A DNA stretch of 44,692 nucleotides, from positions 1 through 44,692 of the forward strand of contig JAPPHA010000092.1 of the NCBI GenBank assembly GCA_028874915.1. Direction: 5' to 3'. Origin of the DNA: Paracoccaceae bacterium. Lineage in GTDB: Bacteria; Pseudomonadota; Alphaproteobacteria; Rhodobacterales; Rhodobacteraceae. This document shows, in pieces, positions 8,957-18,681 of the stretch. Numbering within the stretch: the first letter of the stretch is position 1; each line of letters begins with the position of its first letter. The translations under genes were made by a program, and so were the position numbers. The notes below the pieces were generated by a model. It ran no database searches. It had not been told where the DNA came from and worked only from the letters and a program-made list of their open reading frames with translations.

Positions 8957-9495
8957 GTACCCTCCGTCCCCTTTTCAAAAGTCATGACGATGTTATCAGA
9001 CGCCTCGCGGGAGCGCAGGCGTTCGATCGCTGCAGTAGCATCGCGGGAACCGGCGCTGCTCATTTGTGAGAACCGACCTCCGCCGGGCGCCACGCGCTTG
9101 ACGTCTGCGGAACCGGGAACACGAAAGCGCGGGCGCAGTTCGAGGCCAGGAACCATCACACGCTGGTGCAGATGGTGGTGGCAGGCATCGGCGTCATCCT
9201 CGTCCGACGCATCGCGGTCGACGCCCGGATCACCAGGAGAACGGAATTCCCGCTGTCACGACTCGCCGCGCCCGCGTCACGGCAAATCGGGTTGGTATGG
9301 TGCCGGACATCATTGAGAGCGGAAGATTCCGATTGCTGGCCGGCGCCCTGCGTCCACTGGCCGGGCCGTCGCGTCCGTGAACCATGCCGCGGCTCCGGCG
9401 CGCGGGCTTGATCACCGTGAAACGCCATCGACCAGCCCCTGCTGGCCGGACGCAATAGTGTGTGCATCCGAATCCGGCTCGCATGTAAATTCACT
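8957..9495. other. Intergenic region, 0.54 kb, no gene seen
   Basis: This spacer separates the antiporter stop from the osmC-like start, both on the minus strand, so it should contain the osmC-like promoter. A plus-strand frame near 9240-9400 has mildly protein-like composition but no recognisable domain or start signal. Nothing else was identified. Confidence 0.5.
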
Positions 9496-11328
9496 CTACC
9501 GACCAGCCACGGGAGAAGTCGCCGCATTCTGGCGACCTTGTTCCTGGCTGCCTTCACCAGCGGAGTTGCGTTCGTCCTCGGCGAACATTTCTTCGAGCTC
9601 CCGGGTCCAGTGCTTCGCCTCCTCGGCCATGCGGTCGGTGTCGTGTGCGATCGCGTGCTGCCGGAGCAAACGTTTGGTGTCGTGGTCACTGAATGTGGCG
9701 ACCGTGCGCCGGCTTTTGAATTCGCCGAATCCCAGTTCCGTCAGGATTCCGTGGGCGAGCTCGAGGCTCGAATGGAAAGTGTCGCGCACGATGTGGGTGA
9801 TCCCGAGATCCATCAGCGCATAGGCGTGTTGGCGGTTGCGGGCGCGGGCGAAGATCGTCAGATGGGGAAAGTGTTTGCGCACGGCCCGCGCCGTCGCAAG
9901 CGAGCGCTCCACGTCTTCGATCGCGAGCACGAAGAGCACGGCCTTGTCGGCGCTGGCGGCACGCAGCAGCTCTACCCGGCTCGCGTCACCGTAGTAGACC
10001 TTGTTGCCGAAGCGGCGCACGAAATCCACCTGTTCTGCGCTCGTCTCGAGAGCGGTAAAGCCGATGCGGCGCACGCGCAGGATGCGGCCGACGATCTGGC
10101 CGACCCGGCCGAACCCGGCGATGATGACCCGGTTTTCCTCCTCGATGTGCCGTTCGTATGCGGGTTCCTCCTTCCGTTCGAGGCGGGCATTCAGCCAGTC
10201 TCCCGCCGTGAAGGCCAGCGGCGTCGCCGCCATCGAGAGTGTCACCGCGACGATCAGTATGTCGGCGGTGCCCCCTTCCATCAGCGCGGAGGACACGCCG
10301 AGCGCAAGAATGACGAAAGCGAACTCGCCGCCCTGCGAGAGCGCCACGGCCGTGCCGCGAATGGTTCGCCAGTTCGCCGTTTCAATACGGGTAATCCCGA
10401 CGAGACAAAGCATCTTGACCGACATCAGCCCGACGGTGAGACCGAGCACGGCGAGCGGTGTCTCTATCACCAGCCTGATGTTGACCGTCATCCCGACCGC
10501 CATGAAGAAGAGGCCGAGCAGCAGCCCCTTGAAGGGCTCGATGTCGGCTTCCAGTTCGTGCCGGTACTCGGAATCGGCGAGCAGCACACCGGCCAGGAAC
10601 GCGCCGAGCGCCATGGAGAGCCCGACGAACTCCATCAGCAGGGCCGCACCCACGACCGTGAGCAGGGCCGTTGCGGTGAACACCTCGTGCGTGCCGAAAC
10701 GCGCCACGAGCGGCAGCACATGACGCAGCAGGTAGCGGCCGCCGAGCACCAATAGCGCGATCATGCCGACCGCCTTGGCGATATCGAGCCAGAGAACTCC
10801 TTCTCCGGCACTGCCGGACGCGGGCGCCAGGAGCGGAAGGAGGGCCAGAATTGGGATCACCGCGAGGTCCTGGAACAGCAGGATCGAGAACGACAGACGG
10901 CCGTGCCGGGTCGTGAGCTCGTTGCGCTCGGCGAGCGCCTGCAGCGCGAAAGCTGTCGACGACAACGACAGGGCGAGCCCCGTGACCACGGCGGCCTCAG
11001 GCGGCAGTCCCAGCGCGAAAGCGAAACCGGCGAGCGCCGAGGCTGTCAGCACGAACTGCCCCCCGCCGAGCCCAAACACCGCCCGGCGCATGGCCCAAAG
11101 ACGCCGCGGCTGCAGTTCAAGGCCGATGACGAACAGCAGGAGGACCACGCCGAGTTCGGCCAGATGAAGAATCTCCTGCTCGTCGTGGACAAGATCCAGC
11201 GCCCAGGGACCGACGATCACGCCCGCCAGCATGTAGCCGAGGACCGAGCCCATTCCGGCCCGCCGAACGAGCGGGACGACGACCACGGCCGCGGCGAGAA
11301 AGATGGCAACCTGTTCGAGATACGCCAT
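9496..11328 (-). CDS. kefB: Kef-type cation:proton antiporter with RCK domain
   Basis: This is a 610-residue inner-membrane protein of the CPA2 family. The start chosen is ATG 11328 because an AAAGGG box precedes it; longer readings lack a signal. Residues 1-380 form about a dozen hydrophobic helices with the family segment FQDLAVIPIL (152-161) and the FLAGVLLADSEYRHELE motif. A cytosolic RCK (TrkA-N) domain follows with nucleotide-binding GFGRVG at 405-410. The RARNRQHAYALMDLGI segment resembles KefB/KefC. In E. coli such proteins release K+ when electrophile-glutathione adducts form and so acidify the cytoplasm. No KefF/KefG ancillary subunit is visible nearby, so the regulation may differ. 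The symbol reflects family, not proven orthology. Confidence 0.85.
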   Translation of the reverse strand: MAYLEQVAIFLAAAVVVVPLVRRAGMGSVLGYMLAGVIVGPWALDLVHDEQEILHLAELGVVLLLFVIGLELQPRRLWAMRRAVFGLGGGQFVLTASALAGFAFALGLPPEAAVVTGLALSLSSTAFALQALAERNELTTRHGRLSFSILLFQDLAVIPILALLPLLAPASGSAGEGVLWLDIAKAVGMIALLVLGGRYLLRHVLPLVARFGTHEVFTATALLTVVGAALLMEFVGLSMALGAFLAGVLLADSEYRHELEADIEPFKGLLLGLFFMAVGMTVNIRLVIETPLAVLGLTVGLMSVKMLCLVGITRIETANWRTIRGTAVALSQGGEFAFVILALGVSSALMEGGTADILIVAVTLSMAATPLAFTAGDWLNARLERKEEPAYERHIEEENRVIIAGFGRVGQIVGRILRVRRIGFTALETSAEQVDFVRRFGNKVYYGDASRVELLRAASADKAVLFVLAIEDVERSLATARAVRKHFPHLTIFARARNRQHAYALMDLGITHIVRDTFHSSLELAHGILTELGFGEFKSRRTVATFSDHDTKRLLRQHAIAHDTDRMAEEAKHWTRELEEMFAEDERNSAGEGSQEQGRQNAATSPVAGR

Positions 11329-11440
11329 GCGACACACCCTTTCCATTCGAGCTGCGCCCGCTGCTCCCGATCTTGCGGCCGCGACTCCGGGACCCTGCCT
11401 TGTCCGCCCAACCGTCCAGCGCCACGGGAGCGTCGCGAAC

Positions 11441-11822
11441 ATGCTCCACATCGAGAAGGTGAACAACATCGGGATCCGTGTCAGCGAAAGGGCAGTGTCC
11501 GTCGCGTCCTACGGACGGCTGAACTTCCGGACGCTCTCCGACACAGGATTCGAAAAGGCCATTCCATCATAACGCAGCATCTCTCGGGCGTCGTTCTCAA
11601 CCTGCTCGGTCCGGCGAACACAGCGAACGACAGGAACATCCTGATGAACGTTGGCGAGAAGAATCCTGGCATCACCCACGTCGCGTTCAAGGTGGCCTCT
11701 CTCGACGACGCCAAGGTGTTCATTGCGGAGAACGGCATCCCTCTCAGCGGTCGGTTCTCGTTCAAGGACCTGCCGCCGTCTTCGTCCGCGATCCCGGCCA
11801 CAACGTGATCGAACCCGGCGCC
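11441..11822 (+). pseudogene. VOC/glyoxalase-family protein, two frameshifts
   Basis: A VOC-fold protein (glyoxalase/dioxygenase/bleomycin-resistance superfamily) can be rebuilt from three frames. It starts at ATG 11441 with LHIEKVNNIGIRVSE and YGRLNFRTLSDTGFEK. One base is lost near 11557, then the chain continues as GHSIITQHLSGVVLNLLGP and GITHVAFKVASLDDAK. One more base is lost near 11773, followed by AVFVRDPGHNVIE, the usual C-terminal metal-ligand strand. The metal ligands (H in the ITHVAF strand, E in NVIE) are still recognisable, so decay is recent. The two single-base losses could be sequencing errors, but adjacent housekeeping genes show none. It diverges from the antiporter gene across 112 bases. 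Confidence 0.75.
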
Positions 11823-12563
11823 AGCGCCGGAGAAAAGACGGAGACACGGGCCGGTAAGCCCAACACGCCGGCTACCGGGCGCATCCGTAGCCGGACGAAA
11901 CCGAAACCTCAGTCCCGTGTTTACCTTGAAGAAGCCCAGCGCTGCACAGTGTGGCATTGGGGGGCCGTCGCAACCGCACCCGTCCCGGTCCGGGGCACCG
12001 GACTTGAACACCGAGCGGCCGACGCGAGCTCAGGCGGCCCGTTCACAAATGTGCGGCCCGGCCTCCCCAATCGACCGGCATAGGACCCGCGCGCGCAGAG
12101 CCGCTTCGAGTAGGCCACGATCGCAGGCCGTTCGGCGAGCGGGAATTGCTCTCCGGCGCAGAGCAGCGCCAACCAGGTGGTGCGTTGTTCCGCTCCGCCG
12201 ACCGCGACGACGTTGCCATCTGGCTTTGTCGAGCAGTGGGCGGCTGGCTGCGTTGTTTCACAGTGCCGACCGGATTCCGTTCCCTCGGAGAGTTCGTGCA
12301 CCGCCTCACGCGGTTCTGGCTGCGCATCCTGCGTCGCCGGTCGCAGCAAATCCGTATTGCATGGAACGAGGTTGGCCTCCTGGCCAGAATCTTCCGGCCT
12401 CGGTTGCGGATCATGTACCCACGGCCGAACAGACGTTTCGCCTCAAACACTCGAGGTCGGAGCCCCGTGCCTTGGCGGCGTATGGGGATCTGTTCGGGGA
12501 AGTCGAGCAACCGGCGTTCCACCCGCCATACTGTTTCTCTTCGCCCGGCAAGGGCCGAACGGG
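11823..12563. other. Gene-poor region with a possible GST relic
   Basis: Most of this 0.74-kb stretch has no recognisable gene. On the minus strand between about 12210 and 12075 a frame reads FPLAERPAIVAYSKRL followed by ARGSYAGRL. It resembles the last helix region of glutathione S-transferases (PHLAAY..R...RPAYRRA type). No thioredoxin-fold N-terminal half is found, so at best this is a relic. The assignment is weak. Confidence 0.3.
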
Positions 12564-13604
12564 TCAGTTACGGACTAGAAAGTCCAACAAAACGCTCGTC
12601 GTCTGATCAGGCTGAGTATAGTGAGGAAAGTGACCGGCCCCCGTAATGGTCTCGACGCGAGCGTCCGGAAGCGCATCAGCATACATTTTGGAAACCTCGA
12701 TAGTCTGAAGATCATTCTCGCCGTGAAGAATTAGAGTCGGGCCGTTGTACGCAGAAATCGCCCCACGCCAGTCATGCCGTTGTCCAAGGCTGAAATACTG
12801 TGCCCGTGCGTGCCAGACACCGACATCGCCGCCACTCCCTTCCGGCAAGTCACCCATTGCCTGTTCAAAAAAACGTGGAAACTTGCTGTCGAGAGTTTCC
12901 AGCTCCCCGGTCGATTTTTCGAATATCGTGCCAAGATCGAGATACTCGTCAGCCCATCTATCGAAAGCCGTTCGATCCCGAGCGGACAGCCCACTTCGGA
13001 TGGAGGCAAAGAGGTCGCCATGTGGCGAGGGAAACAGCAGCAAGTCGGCCGGGGCAATGAGAACGAGTTTTTCGACCCTGTCCGGAAACTCTGCCGAATA
13101 AAGAGACGCAAGAAGGCCGCCATATGAATGCCCGACCAGTATAAGCGTCTCCTCCCCGAGAATGCGCCGGATTCGCTCTATATCCGCGATCTGCTGAGCA
13201 ATTCCCAAAGTGCCTTCCAATTCCTGGATGTTTTGCCACGCTCCGCTTGACCATGCTTCATTGTCGAATGGGCGCGTTGATTTGCCAGTGCCTCTCTGAT
13301 CATAGTAGTTGACCCGAAATCTTTCCCCGAGCCCATCGAGAGCGGGGGCAGATAACGAAGGTGGAATGCCCGGCCCACCGTGAACATAGAGAATGTTGCG
13401 GCCGCTACCTGTTGAGAAATGGTTGATTTCAACGTCTTCGCTAACACGCCACATCGGTTGATCGCCAGCAACTGCCGGTTCCAGAATCAATTCAACCGCC
13501 TGGCCGGGTTTGTAGAGAGGTTGCTGTTTCATCCAGAAAAGGAACCCGCCTCCTGCAGCTGCCAACAGGACAAGAGCCAGGATGCAGAAGACGAGAAGCT
13601 TCAT
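12564..13604 (-). CDS. Membrane-anchored alpha/beta hydrolase, proline iminopeptidase-like
   Basis: The protein has 346 residues from ATG 13604. An N-terminal hydrophobic stretch (about 3-25) is likely a signal anchor, which would place the enzyme in the periplasm or on the membrane. The alpha/beta-hydrolase core follows. The oxyanion-hole motif HGGPG is at 75-79 and YYDQRGTGKS at 100-109. The nucleophile elbow GHSYGG has S160. The acid and base lie near LHGENDLQT and GAGHFPHY. HGGPG plus DQRGTGKS is characteristic of the proline iminopeptidase subgroup (peptidase S33), though substrate range in this fold is wide. It shares strand with the downstream-reading AraC regulator gene (136-base gap). 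Confidence 0.82.
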   Translation of the reverse strand: MKLLVFCILALVLLAAAGGGFLFWMKQQPLYKPGQAVELILEPAVAGDQPMWRVSEDVEINHFSTGSGRNILYVHGGPGIPPSLSAPALDGLGERFRVNYYDQRGTGKSTRPFDNEAWSSGAWQNIQELEGTLGIAQQIADIERIRRILGEETLILVGHSYGGLLASLYSAEFPDRVEKLVLIAPADLLLFPSPHGDLFASIRSGLSARDRTAFDRWADEYLDLGTIFEKSTGELETLDSKFPRFFEQAMGDLPEGSGGDVGVWHARAQYFSLGQRHDWRGAISAYNGPTLILHGENDLQTIEVSKMYADALPDARVETITGAGHFPHYTQPDQTTSVLLDFLVRN

Positions 13605-13739
13605 GGGAATGCTCGTTGCCCTATTACAAAACGGCCCAGCCAAGGCCGCGTCCCGGTCCAGGGGGCGGAGCGCCAACGCCAAAAAATCCTGGCAGCGTGA
13701 TGTTTCAATTGGGGCATGGAAAATCTTCCATCGCCGACG

Positions 13740-14642
13740 TCAACCTCCCGGCGCTGTCCGCAGCGGCAGGCACAGGTCGGTCAGCAACTCGGCAGGCGCG
13801 GTATCGACTGGCGAGTTGCGATACAGTTCCATGCATGGCCGGTCGTCCGGTTCCTCGCCGCTCTGCGGCAGCCACGACGCGAACAGGTGCCTGTAGGTTT
13901 CGGGAATCCCGTCATAGGGACCGCGATGAGTATGGACGGCATATCGGCCGGACCCGATCCTGTCGATCTCGATCCCGGGTGGCGGCTCCGCGCTGGTTTG
14001 CAGTTCCAGGCAGGCGTCGGAACGCAGTTTCTCAGGCTCGACAGTATCGGGGTCGTCCCAGGAAAGCGTAAAGACGCGGCCCGGCCGGGCTCCAACACCG
14101 GCAGCCCAGGCAAAGAGCCGCTCGAAGCACGCGCCGACTTCGTTGTAGGGGCCAACATGGTGAGTGCGCACCACATCGATGTCATCAAGAGTTTCGATAC
14201 GTACGTCCATGTCGATGTCTCCTATTGGCGTGTCGATTTCCGTGCGTGCCTCTCCCGGATAGTACCTGACACGGGCAGCCGGGCCGGCGAAAGGCGGCGG
14301 TGGCCACGCCGTGCCGTACCGGCTCGGATTGATCCCGCAACCGCGCCGGAAGGCCCGGGAGAACGATTCCGTCGATTCGTAACCGGCATCGAAGGCGGCC
14401 TCCGTCACGGAGAGTCGTTCATGGCGCAGCCGCCAGGCGGCCCGCTCGAGACGCAGTCGCCGCACCAATTCGGCGATGGATTCGCCGGTCATGGCCCGGA
14501 ACATGCGCTGGCAGTGAAAACGCGAGAACGCCGCCTCTGCCGCCACGTCCTCGACCGAACAAGGCCGGTCGAGGCGGCGTACGATGAAATCGACGGCCCG
14601 GCTTAGCCGGCGGTAGTAGGATTCGGCGGTTGCAGCACGCAT
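13740..14642 (-). CDS. AraC-family regulator with GyrI-like effector domain
   Basis: This 300-residue DNA-binding protein starts at ATG 14642; the frame stays open further upstream but the extra part is not protein-like. Residues about 8-110 form the double helix-turn-helix of AraC/XylS regulators (AAFSRFHCQRMFRAMTGES, then AFDAGYESTESFSRAFRR). The C-terminal part (about 135-300) is a GyrI-like small-molecule-binding domain, as in Rob, with VVRTHHVGPYNEV and the YAVHTHRGPYDGI motif. Such proteins often respond to hydrophobic or cationic compounds and may activate efflux or hydrolase genes. The alpha/beta hydrolase gene immediately after it on the same strand is a possible target, by inference only. 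Confidence 0.88.
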   Translation of the reverse strand: MRAATAESYYRRLSRAVDFIVRRLDRPCSVEDVAAEAAFSRFHCQRMFRAMTGESIAELVRRLRLERAAWRLRHERLSVTEAAFDAGYESTESFSRAFRRGCGINPSRYGTAWPPPPFAGPAARVRYYPGEARTEIDTPIGDIDMDVRIETLDDIDVVRTHHVGPYNEVGACFERLFAWAAGVGARPGRVFTLSWDDPDTVEPEKLRSDACLELQTSAEPPPGIEIDRIGSGRYAVHTHRGPYDGIPETYRHLFASWLPQSGEEPDDRPCMELYRNSPVDTAPAELLTDLCLPLRTAPGG

Positions 14643-14944
14643 GACCACACTATCGCATGCCGTTACCGGCTCCGCCTGACCGATTGTGCGCATTTCCACG
14701 TTTGGATCCCGGGTGGACCACGACAGGTCGTGCTCGAACCGGAAGTGAACGGGGTCACTGGGTTCACGTGGATAACGTTCCATTCCTCCCCCCGGTCCTG
14801 CTCCTGGCGTCCAGGCCTGGCGGTTGCGGTGATCCGGACTTCGCCACCGCGCATGGCTCGCTTCTGAGCCATTGGGCGGCGGCGTCCGGGCCGGATCCCG
14901 GGGCCGCAAAGCGGCCCGGGCGAGGATATTTCTTGGGCCGCTCT
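14643..14944. other. Spacer upstream of the AraC gene
   Basis: About 300 bases separate the regulator start from the first recognisable piece of the RepA relic. It must contain the regulator's promoter. I see no conserved frame and no clear repeat. Confidence 0.5.
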
Positions 14945-15465
14945 CGTTCGCCACCGGCACCACCCGGATCTGCTCGTCGCTGACCTGATCACGGCCCCGC
15001 TCAAGGAACTGGCCGAGCATCTGAATTCCCCTTCTTCGGCCTCGCGCCGCAATACCATCGAAGCATTCGCCGCTTCGAGGACGAACGGGGCTACTGCATC
15101 GAGTTGCTTCCGGGGCCGTTTGGCCTTCCGAAGATCCGGGACCAGGACATCCAGATCGATTGCATGTCGATGGCGATGGCAGAGGTTCGCAGGGGCCGCC
15201 CGCTCCCGGAACGGATGCAGATGACCGCCACGGAGTTGCAGCGGTTCACCAACCGCCCAACATTCTGCCGCCAGTAAGACGCGGTGGAGGGCGCCATTTG
15301 CCGGCTGACGACCGTGACCCTGAAGACGAACCTGCGTGGCGAGGAGACGACCGACACCGAGCCCTTCGGAATCGTGGACCGTGCGTCGATGGTCCGGCAG
15401 CACAACCGCGAAGTTCCACCGGGCGCGCTTCTGGGCTGCTCGATCGCCTCGAACGGCAGAATCGT
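14945..15465 (+). pseudogene. Plasmid replication initiator RepA (RPA family) relic
   Basis: A plus-strand frame reads HHPDLLVADLITAPLKEL, matching the start of alphaproteobacterial plasmid RepA proteins (LFVADI.D..LKDD). A one-base shift near 15021 leads to EFPFFGLAP, matching the conserved M-E-H/F-P-F-F-S-L segment. The same frame continues with the family core KIRDQDIQIDCMSMAMAEV, TATELQRFTNR, a TAA stop where a tyrosine codon is expected, and then DAVEGAICRLTTVTLKTN and EPFGIVDRASMV. These match RPA-family positions in order (DKDVLIYC.SQ, TNR, Y..L..AL.RL..T...TN, FGLID). The C-terminal part is replaced by a TnpB tail. The gene cannot be functional. It marks a former plasmid or integrative element. 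Confidence 0.7.
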
Positions 15466-15586
15466 TTTCGACTGGGACATCAACGGTGCACGCGGCATCC
15501 TGCTACGCGCACTCTACGACAACTTGGGCCGTTTTCAGGCGGCGAGCACAGATGTTGTACTCGCTCCGGAACAAATCAAGTGGTAG
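15466..15586 (+). mobile_element. TnpB C-terminal tail fragment
   Basis: In frame with the RepA relic, the last 39 codons read IVFDWDINGARGILLRAL and GRFQAAS...IKW before TAG 15584-15586. D-x-N-G-A-R-x-I-L-L-R is the RuvC-III end of TnpB nucleases of the IS605/IS607 type. The stretch is clearly related to the tail of the TnpB-like gene at 43966-44692 ([24 protein letters not shown]), also at the DNA level. The zinc-ribbon cysteines and everything before are missing. The fragment ends inside the 3' end of the CAT tRNA gene, overlapping it by 6 bases. Confidence 0.65.
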
Positions 15587-15657
15587 GCCCGGAGGGACTC
15601 GAACCCCCAACCAAAGCGTTATGAGCGCTCTGCTCTGACCAATTGAGCTACAGGCCC
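15581..15657 (-). tRNA. tRNA with CAT anticodon, probably tRNA-Ile2
   Basis: The reverse complement is a 77-base cloverleaf with encoded CCA (TGG 15581-15583). The acceptor arm GGGCCTG pairs with CGGGCCT, the D-arm is AGCTCAATTGGTCAGAGC, the anticodon loop is CTCATAA and the T-loop is GTTCGAGTC. CAT can mean elongator Met or the lysidine-modified tRNA-Ile2 reading AUA. The C4-G69 and C5-G68 acceptor pairs are identity elements reported for the lysidine synthetase TilS, so I favour Ile2. The first acceptor pair would be G1-U72, which is unusual. The 3' end abuts the RepA/TnpB relic, the usual side for element integration. Confidence 0.9.
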
Positions 15658-16052
15658 GACCTCTTCCGAGATATTTTGGAGAATTTTCCCGGTCAAGCCT
15701 TTCACGTCAATTAAACGGGTCCGTTCGACCGGTATCGCCATGGGTTGTGTATCAGTTCCCGTTGATGGCTATCAATTCGGCGTGGATTGAACGGGCCGCG
15801 CGATATCTCCGAGTCCCGTCCCCCGGGACGCATGGACTCCACGGGAGGCCGGTCGGACCTTGGTCGTTCGAGCCGTGGGGTACCTGCACGATCGAGGCGT
15901 TGATCACCGCGAGGCCCTGCGGTGGATCCGACCCGGGGAATTGCTCAATCCGGACGGATTCGGGTATGGCCATCTTCGGATTGTTCCTGTCTGTGGTGGT
16001 ACCGTCAGCAACGGGGAGACCGGCAGAAACAGGCAACTCAAGGTGGTCGAAG
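15658..16052. other. Leader region of purM
   Basis: This 395-base region lies between the divergent tRNA and purM genes. The purM frame stays open upstream to about 15747, but the extra sequence is not PurM-like. A ribosome-binding site AAGGTGG (16040-16046) sits 6 bases before the GTG chosen for purM. No riboswitch-like fold was recognised. Confidence 0.5.
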
Positions 16053-17140
<1,088 letters not shown>

Positions 17141-17144
<4 letters not shown>

Positions 17145-17746
17145 CAACCCGGGTGGCCATTATGGTCTCCGGTACCGGGACCAACATGGAGGTCCTTCTG
17201 AATGCCATGGCAGATCCCGACTTCGGCGCCAATCCGGTCATGGTGCTGTCGAATCGCCCCGGAATCCCGGCGCTCGAAAAGGCTGCGAACAGGGGAATTC
17301 GTGTCGTCTGCATCGATCATCGGCACTACCTGGACAACAGGCTCGACTTCGACGCGGCAATAGACGCGGCGCTCCGGCAGGCACGGGTTTCCGTTGTCTG
17401 CCTGGCTGGCTTCATGCGCATTCTGGGATTCCAATTCGTTTCGGCCTGGGAAGGTCGGATCCTGAATATCCACCCGTCCCTGCTGCCGGAATTTCCGGGC
17501 CTCGACACCCATCGCCGGGTCATCGAGACCGGGAAGACCTTTTCGGGTTGCACCGTTCACGCGGTCACTCCGGAACTCGACGCCGGGCCCATCCTGGGTC
17601 AGGCCGCCGTACCGGTCCTGCCTGGCGACACTCCGACGTGCCTCGCAGCCCGAGTCAACCGCGCCGAACACCGGCTGTACCCAGCGGTCCTGCGGCGGTT
17701 TCTCAACAAAAGGCGCGAAACACCCACGAGGCTGACGACACCATGA
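17141..17746 (+). CDS. purN: Phosphoribosylglycinamide formyltransferase
   Basis: PurN transfers the formyl group from 10-formyl-tetrahydrofolate to glycinamide ribonucleotide, step three of purine synthesis. The protein has 201 residues from the GTG at 17141, which overlaps the purM stop by 4 bases. A GTG at 17135 is an alternative. The N-terminal phosphate loop GTGTN sits where the family has GSGSN/GxGSN. The catalytic region NIHPSLLPEFPGLDTH, the segment GCTVH and the acid in ELDAGPI are all present. The stop overlaps the next gene by ATGA (17743-17746), so the three genes form one tightly packed operon. Confidence 0.95.
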
Positions 17747-18093
17747 AAGCTCCGGTTTCCTCGATCCGGAACCTCGGCCCGGTCTCGGAACGGCAGTACG
17801 GCCAGGCCGGGATCCATTCGGCGGACGAGATCCGATCCCTGGGGCCGATCAATGCCTATTCCCGGCTTCTGGCCTCCGGCGCGAAGGCGCACTTCACTGC
17901 CTATTCGGCTCTCGTTCTCGGGTTGGAAGACCGTCACTGGACTGACGCGTCCACGGACGAGAAGCGTCGAATCCGTCGGGATTTTGACGCAATTGTCGCG
18001 CAGCACCTCATTGCCGAATGTCTGGATTCCTGCACCCGGAATCCGGATTCCCATCTGGATATGGCCCTTGATACGGTCGGCCTGATCAAGTGA
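17743..18093 (+). CDS. TfoX C-terminal-domain protein
   Basis: This 116-residue protein starts at ATG 17743, overlapping the purN stop. Residues about 4-85 match the C-terminal domain of TfoX/Sxy competence regulators: SIRNLGPVSERQYGQAGI, then LGPINAYSRLL and LVLGLEDRHWTD. This domain is a small helix-hairpin-helix-like fold also found alone in many proteobacteria. The N-terminal TfoX domain is absent, so it is not a full competence activator. The remaining 30 residues contain an acidic helix and Cys-Thr-Arg. Its 4-base overlap with purN suggests co-expression with purine synthesis. A role in nucleotide metabolism or DNA binding is open. Confidence 0.75.
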   Translation: MKAPVSSIRNLGPVSERQYGQAGIHSADEIRSLGPINAYSRLLASGAKAHFTAYSALVLGLEDRHWTDASTDEKRRIRRDFDAIVAQHLIAECLDSCTRNPDSHLDMALDTVGLIK

Positions 18094-18258
18094 TCCCCGA
18101 ATTCCGGTCACCAGGTTGCCCGGTCAAGGATCACTGAATTGGCTGAACCTGTCGCGAAACCCGTGACCGTATCTCTGTCAGGGTCGTGGATCTTTTTGAC
18201 CCCCCCATCGGCATCGCTGTTTCAAGTCAATTGCCGGTGAGATTCGTCTCCACCAGGT

Positions 18259-18681
18259 TCAACCGACCAGTTCAAGTTGCGAAAAGAAAAAGCCAATTTC
18301 CTCCCGGGCCGTCTCCTGGCCATCAGACCCATGGACCGAGTTTTCGCCGATTGACAGGCCATATGCCTTTCTGATGGTTCCGGCCTCGGCCTCGGCCGGA
18401 TTGGTTGCCCCCATGACAGCGCGGTTCCTGGAGATGGCGTCCGTCCCTTCGAGAACCTGGACGACCACAGGACCCGAAGCCATGAATTCACAGAGTTCCT
18501 CGTAGAATGGGCGTCCGGCGTGAACGGCATAAAACGCCTTTGCCTGATCCCGGGTCAAGCGAACGCGTTTTTGTGCCACGATGCGCAACCCGGCACCTTC
18601 CAGCATCGAACAGATTTGTCCGGCGAGATTGCGGCCGGTGGCGTCTGGTTTGATAATCGACAACGTCTGTTCGATCGCCAT
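18259..18681 (-). CDS. ndk: Nucleoside diphosphate kinase
   Basis: Ndk transfers the gamma phosphate between nucleoside di- and triphosphates through a phosphohistidine. The 140-residue length and the start (ATG 18681, [14 protein letters not shown]) are exactly those of the family. K11 and the catalytic H117 in GENSVHGSD are present, as are R87 and N114-type contacts ([16 protein letters not shown]). It is convergent with the purM-purN operon, separated by 165 bases without a clear terminator. The grouping of purine-synthesis and NDP-kinase genes is common in alphaproteobacteria. Confidence 0.96.
   Translation of the reverse strand: MAIEQTLSIIKPDATGRNLAGQICSMLEGAGLRIVAQKRVRLTRDQAKAFYAVHAGRPFYEELCEFMASGPVVVQVLEGTDAISRNRAVMGATNPAEAEAGTIRKAYGLSIGENSVHGSDGQETAREEIGFFFSQLELVG

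Noticed and set aside
9240-9400. Plus-strand frame with mildly protein-like sequence between the osmC-like and antiporter genes
   Set aside because: No start signal and no recognised domain; the frame is broken upstream.
9460-10755. Plus-strand open frame (431 codons) opposite the antiporter gene
   Set aside because: Rich in His, Asp, Arg and Glu as expected of a mirror frame of membrane helices; no motif and the other strand is a clear Kef protein.
11441-11822. Sequencing errors as the cause of all frameshifts
   Set aside because: About thirty housekeeping and other genes are uninterrupted, while breaks cluster in transposon, plasmid and accessory genes. Errors at single sites cannot be excluded.
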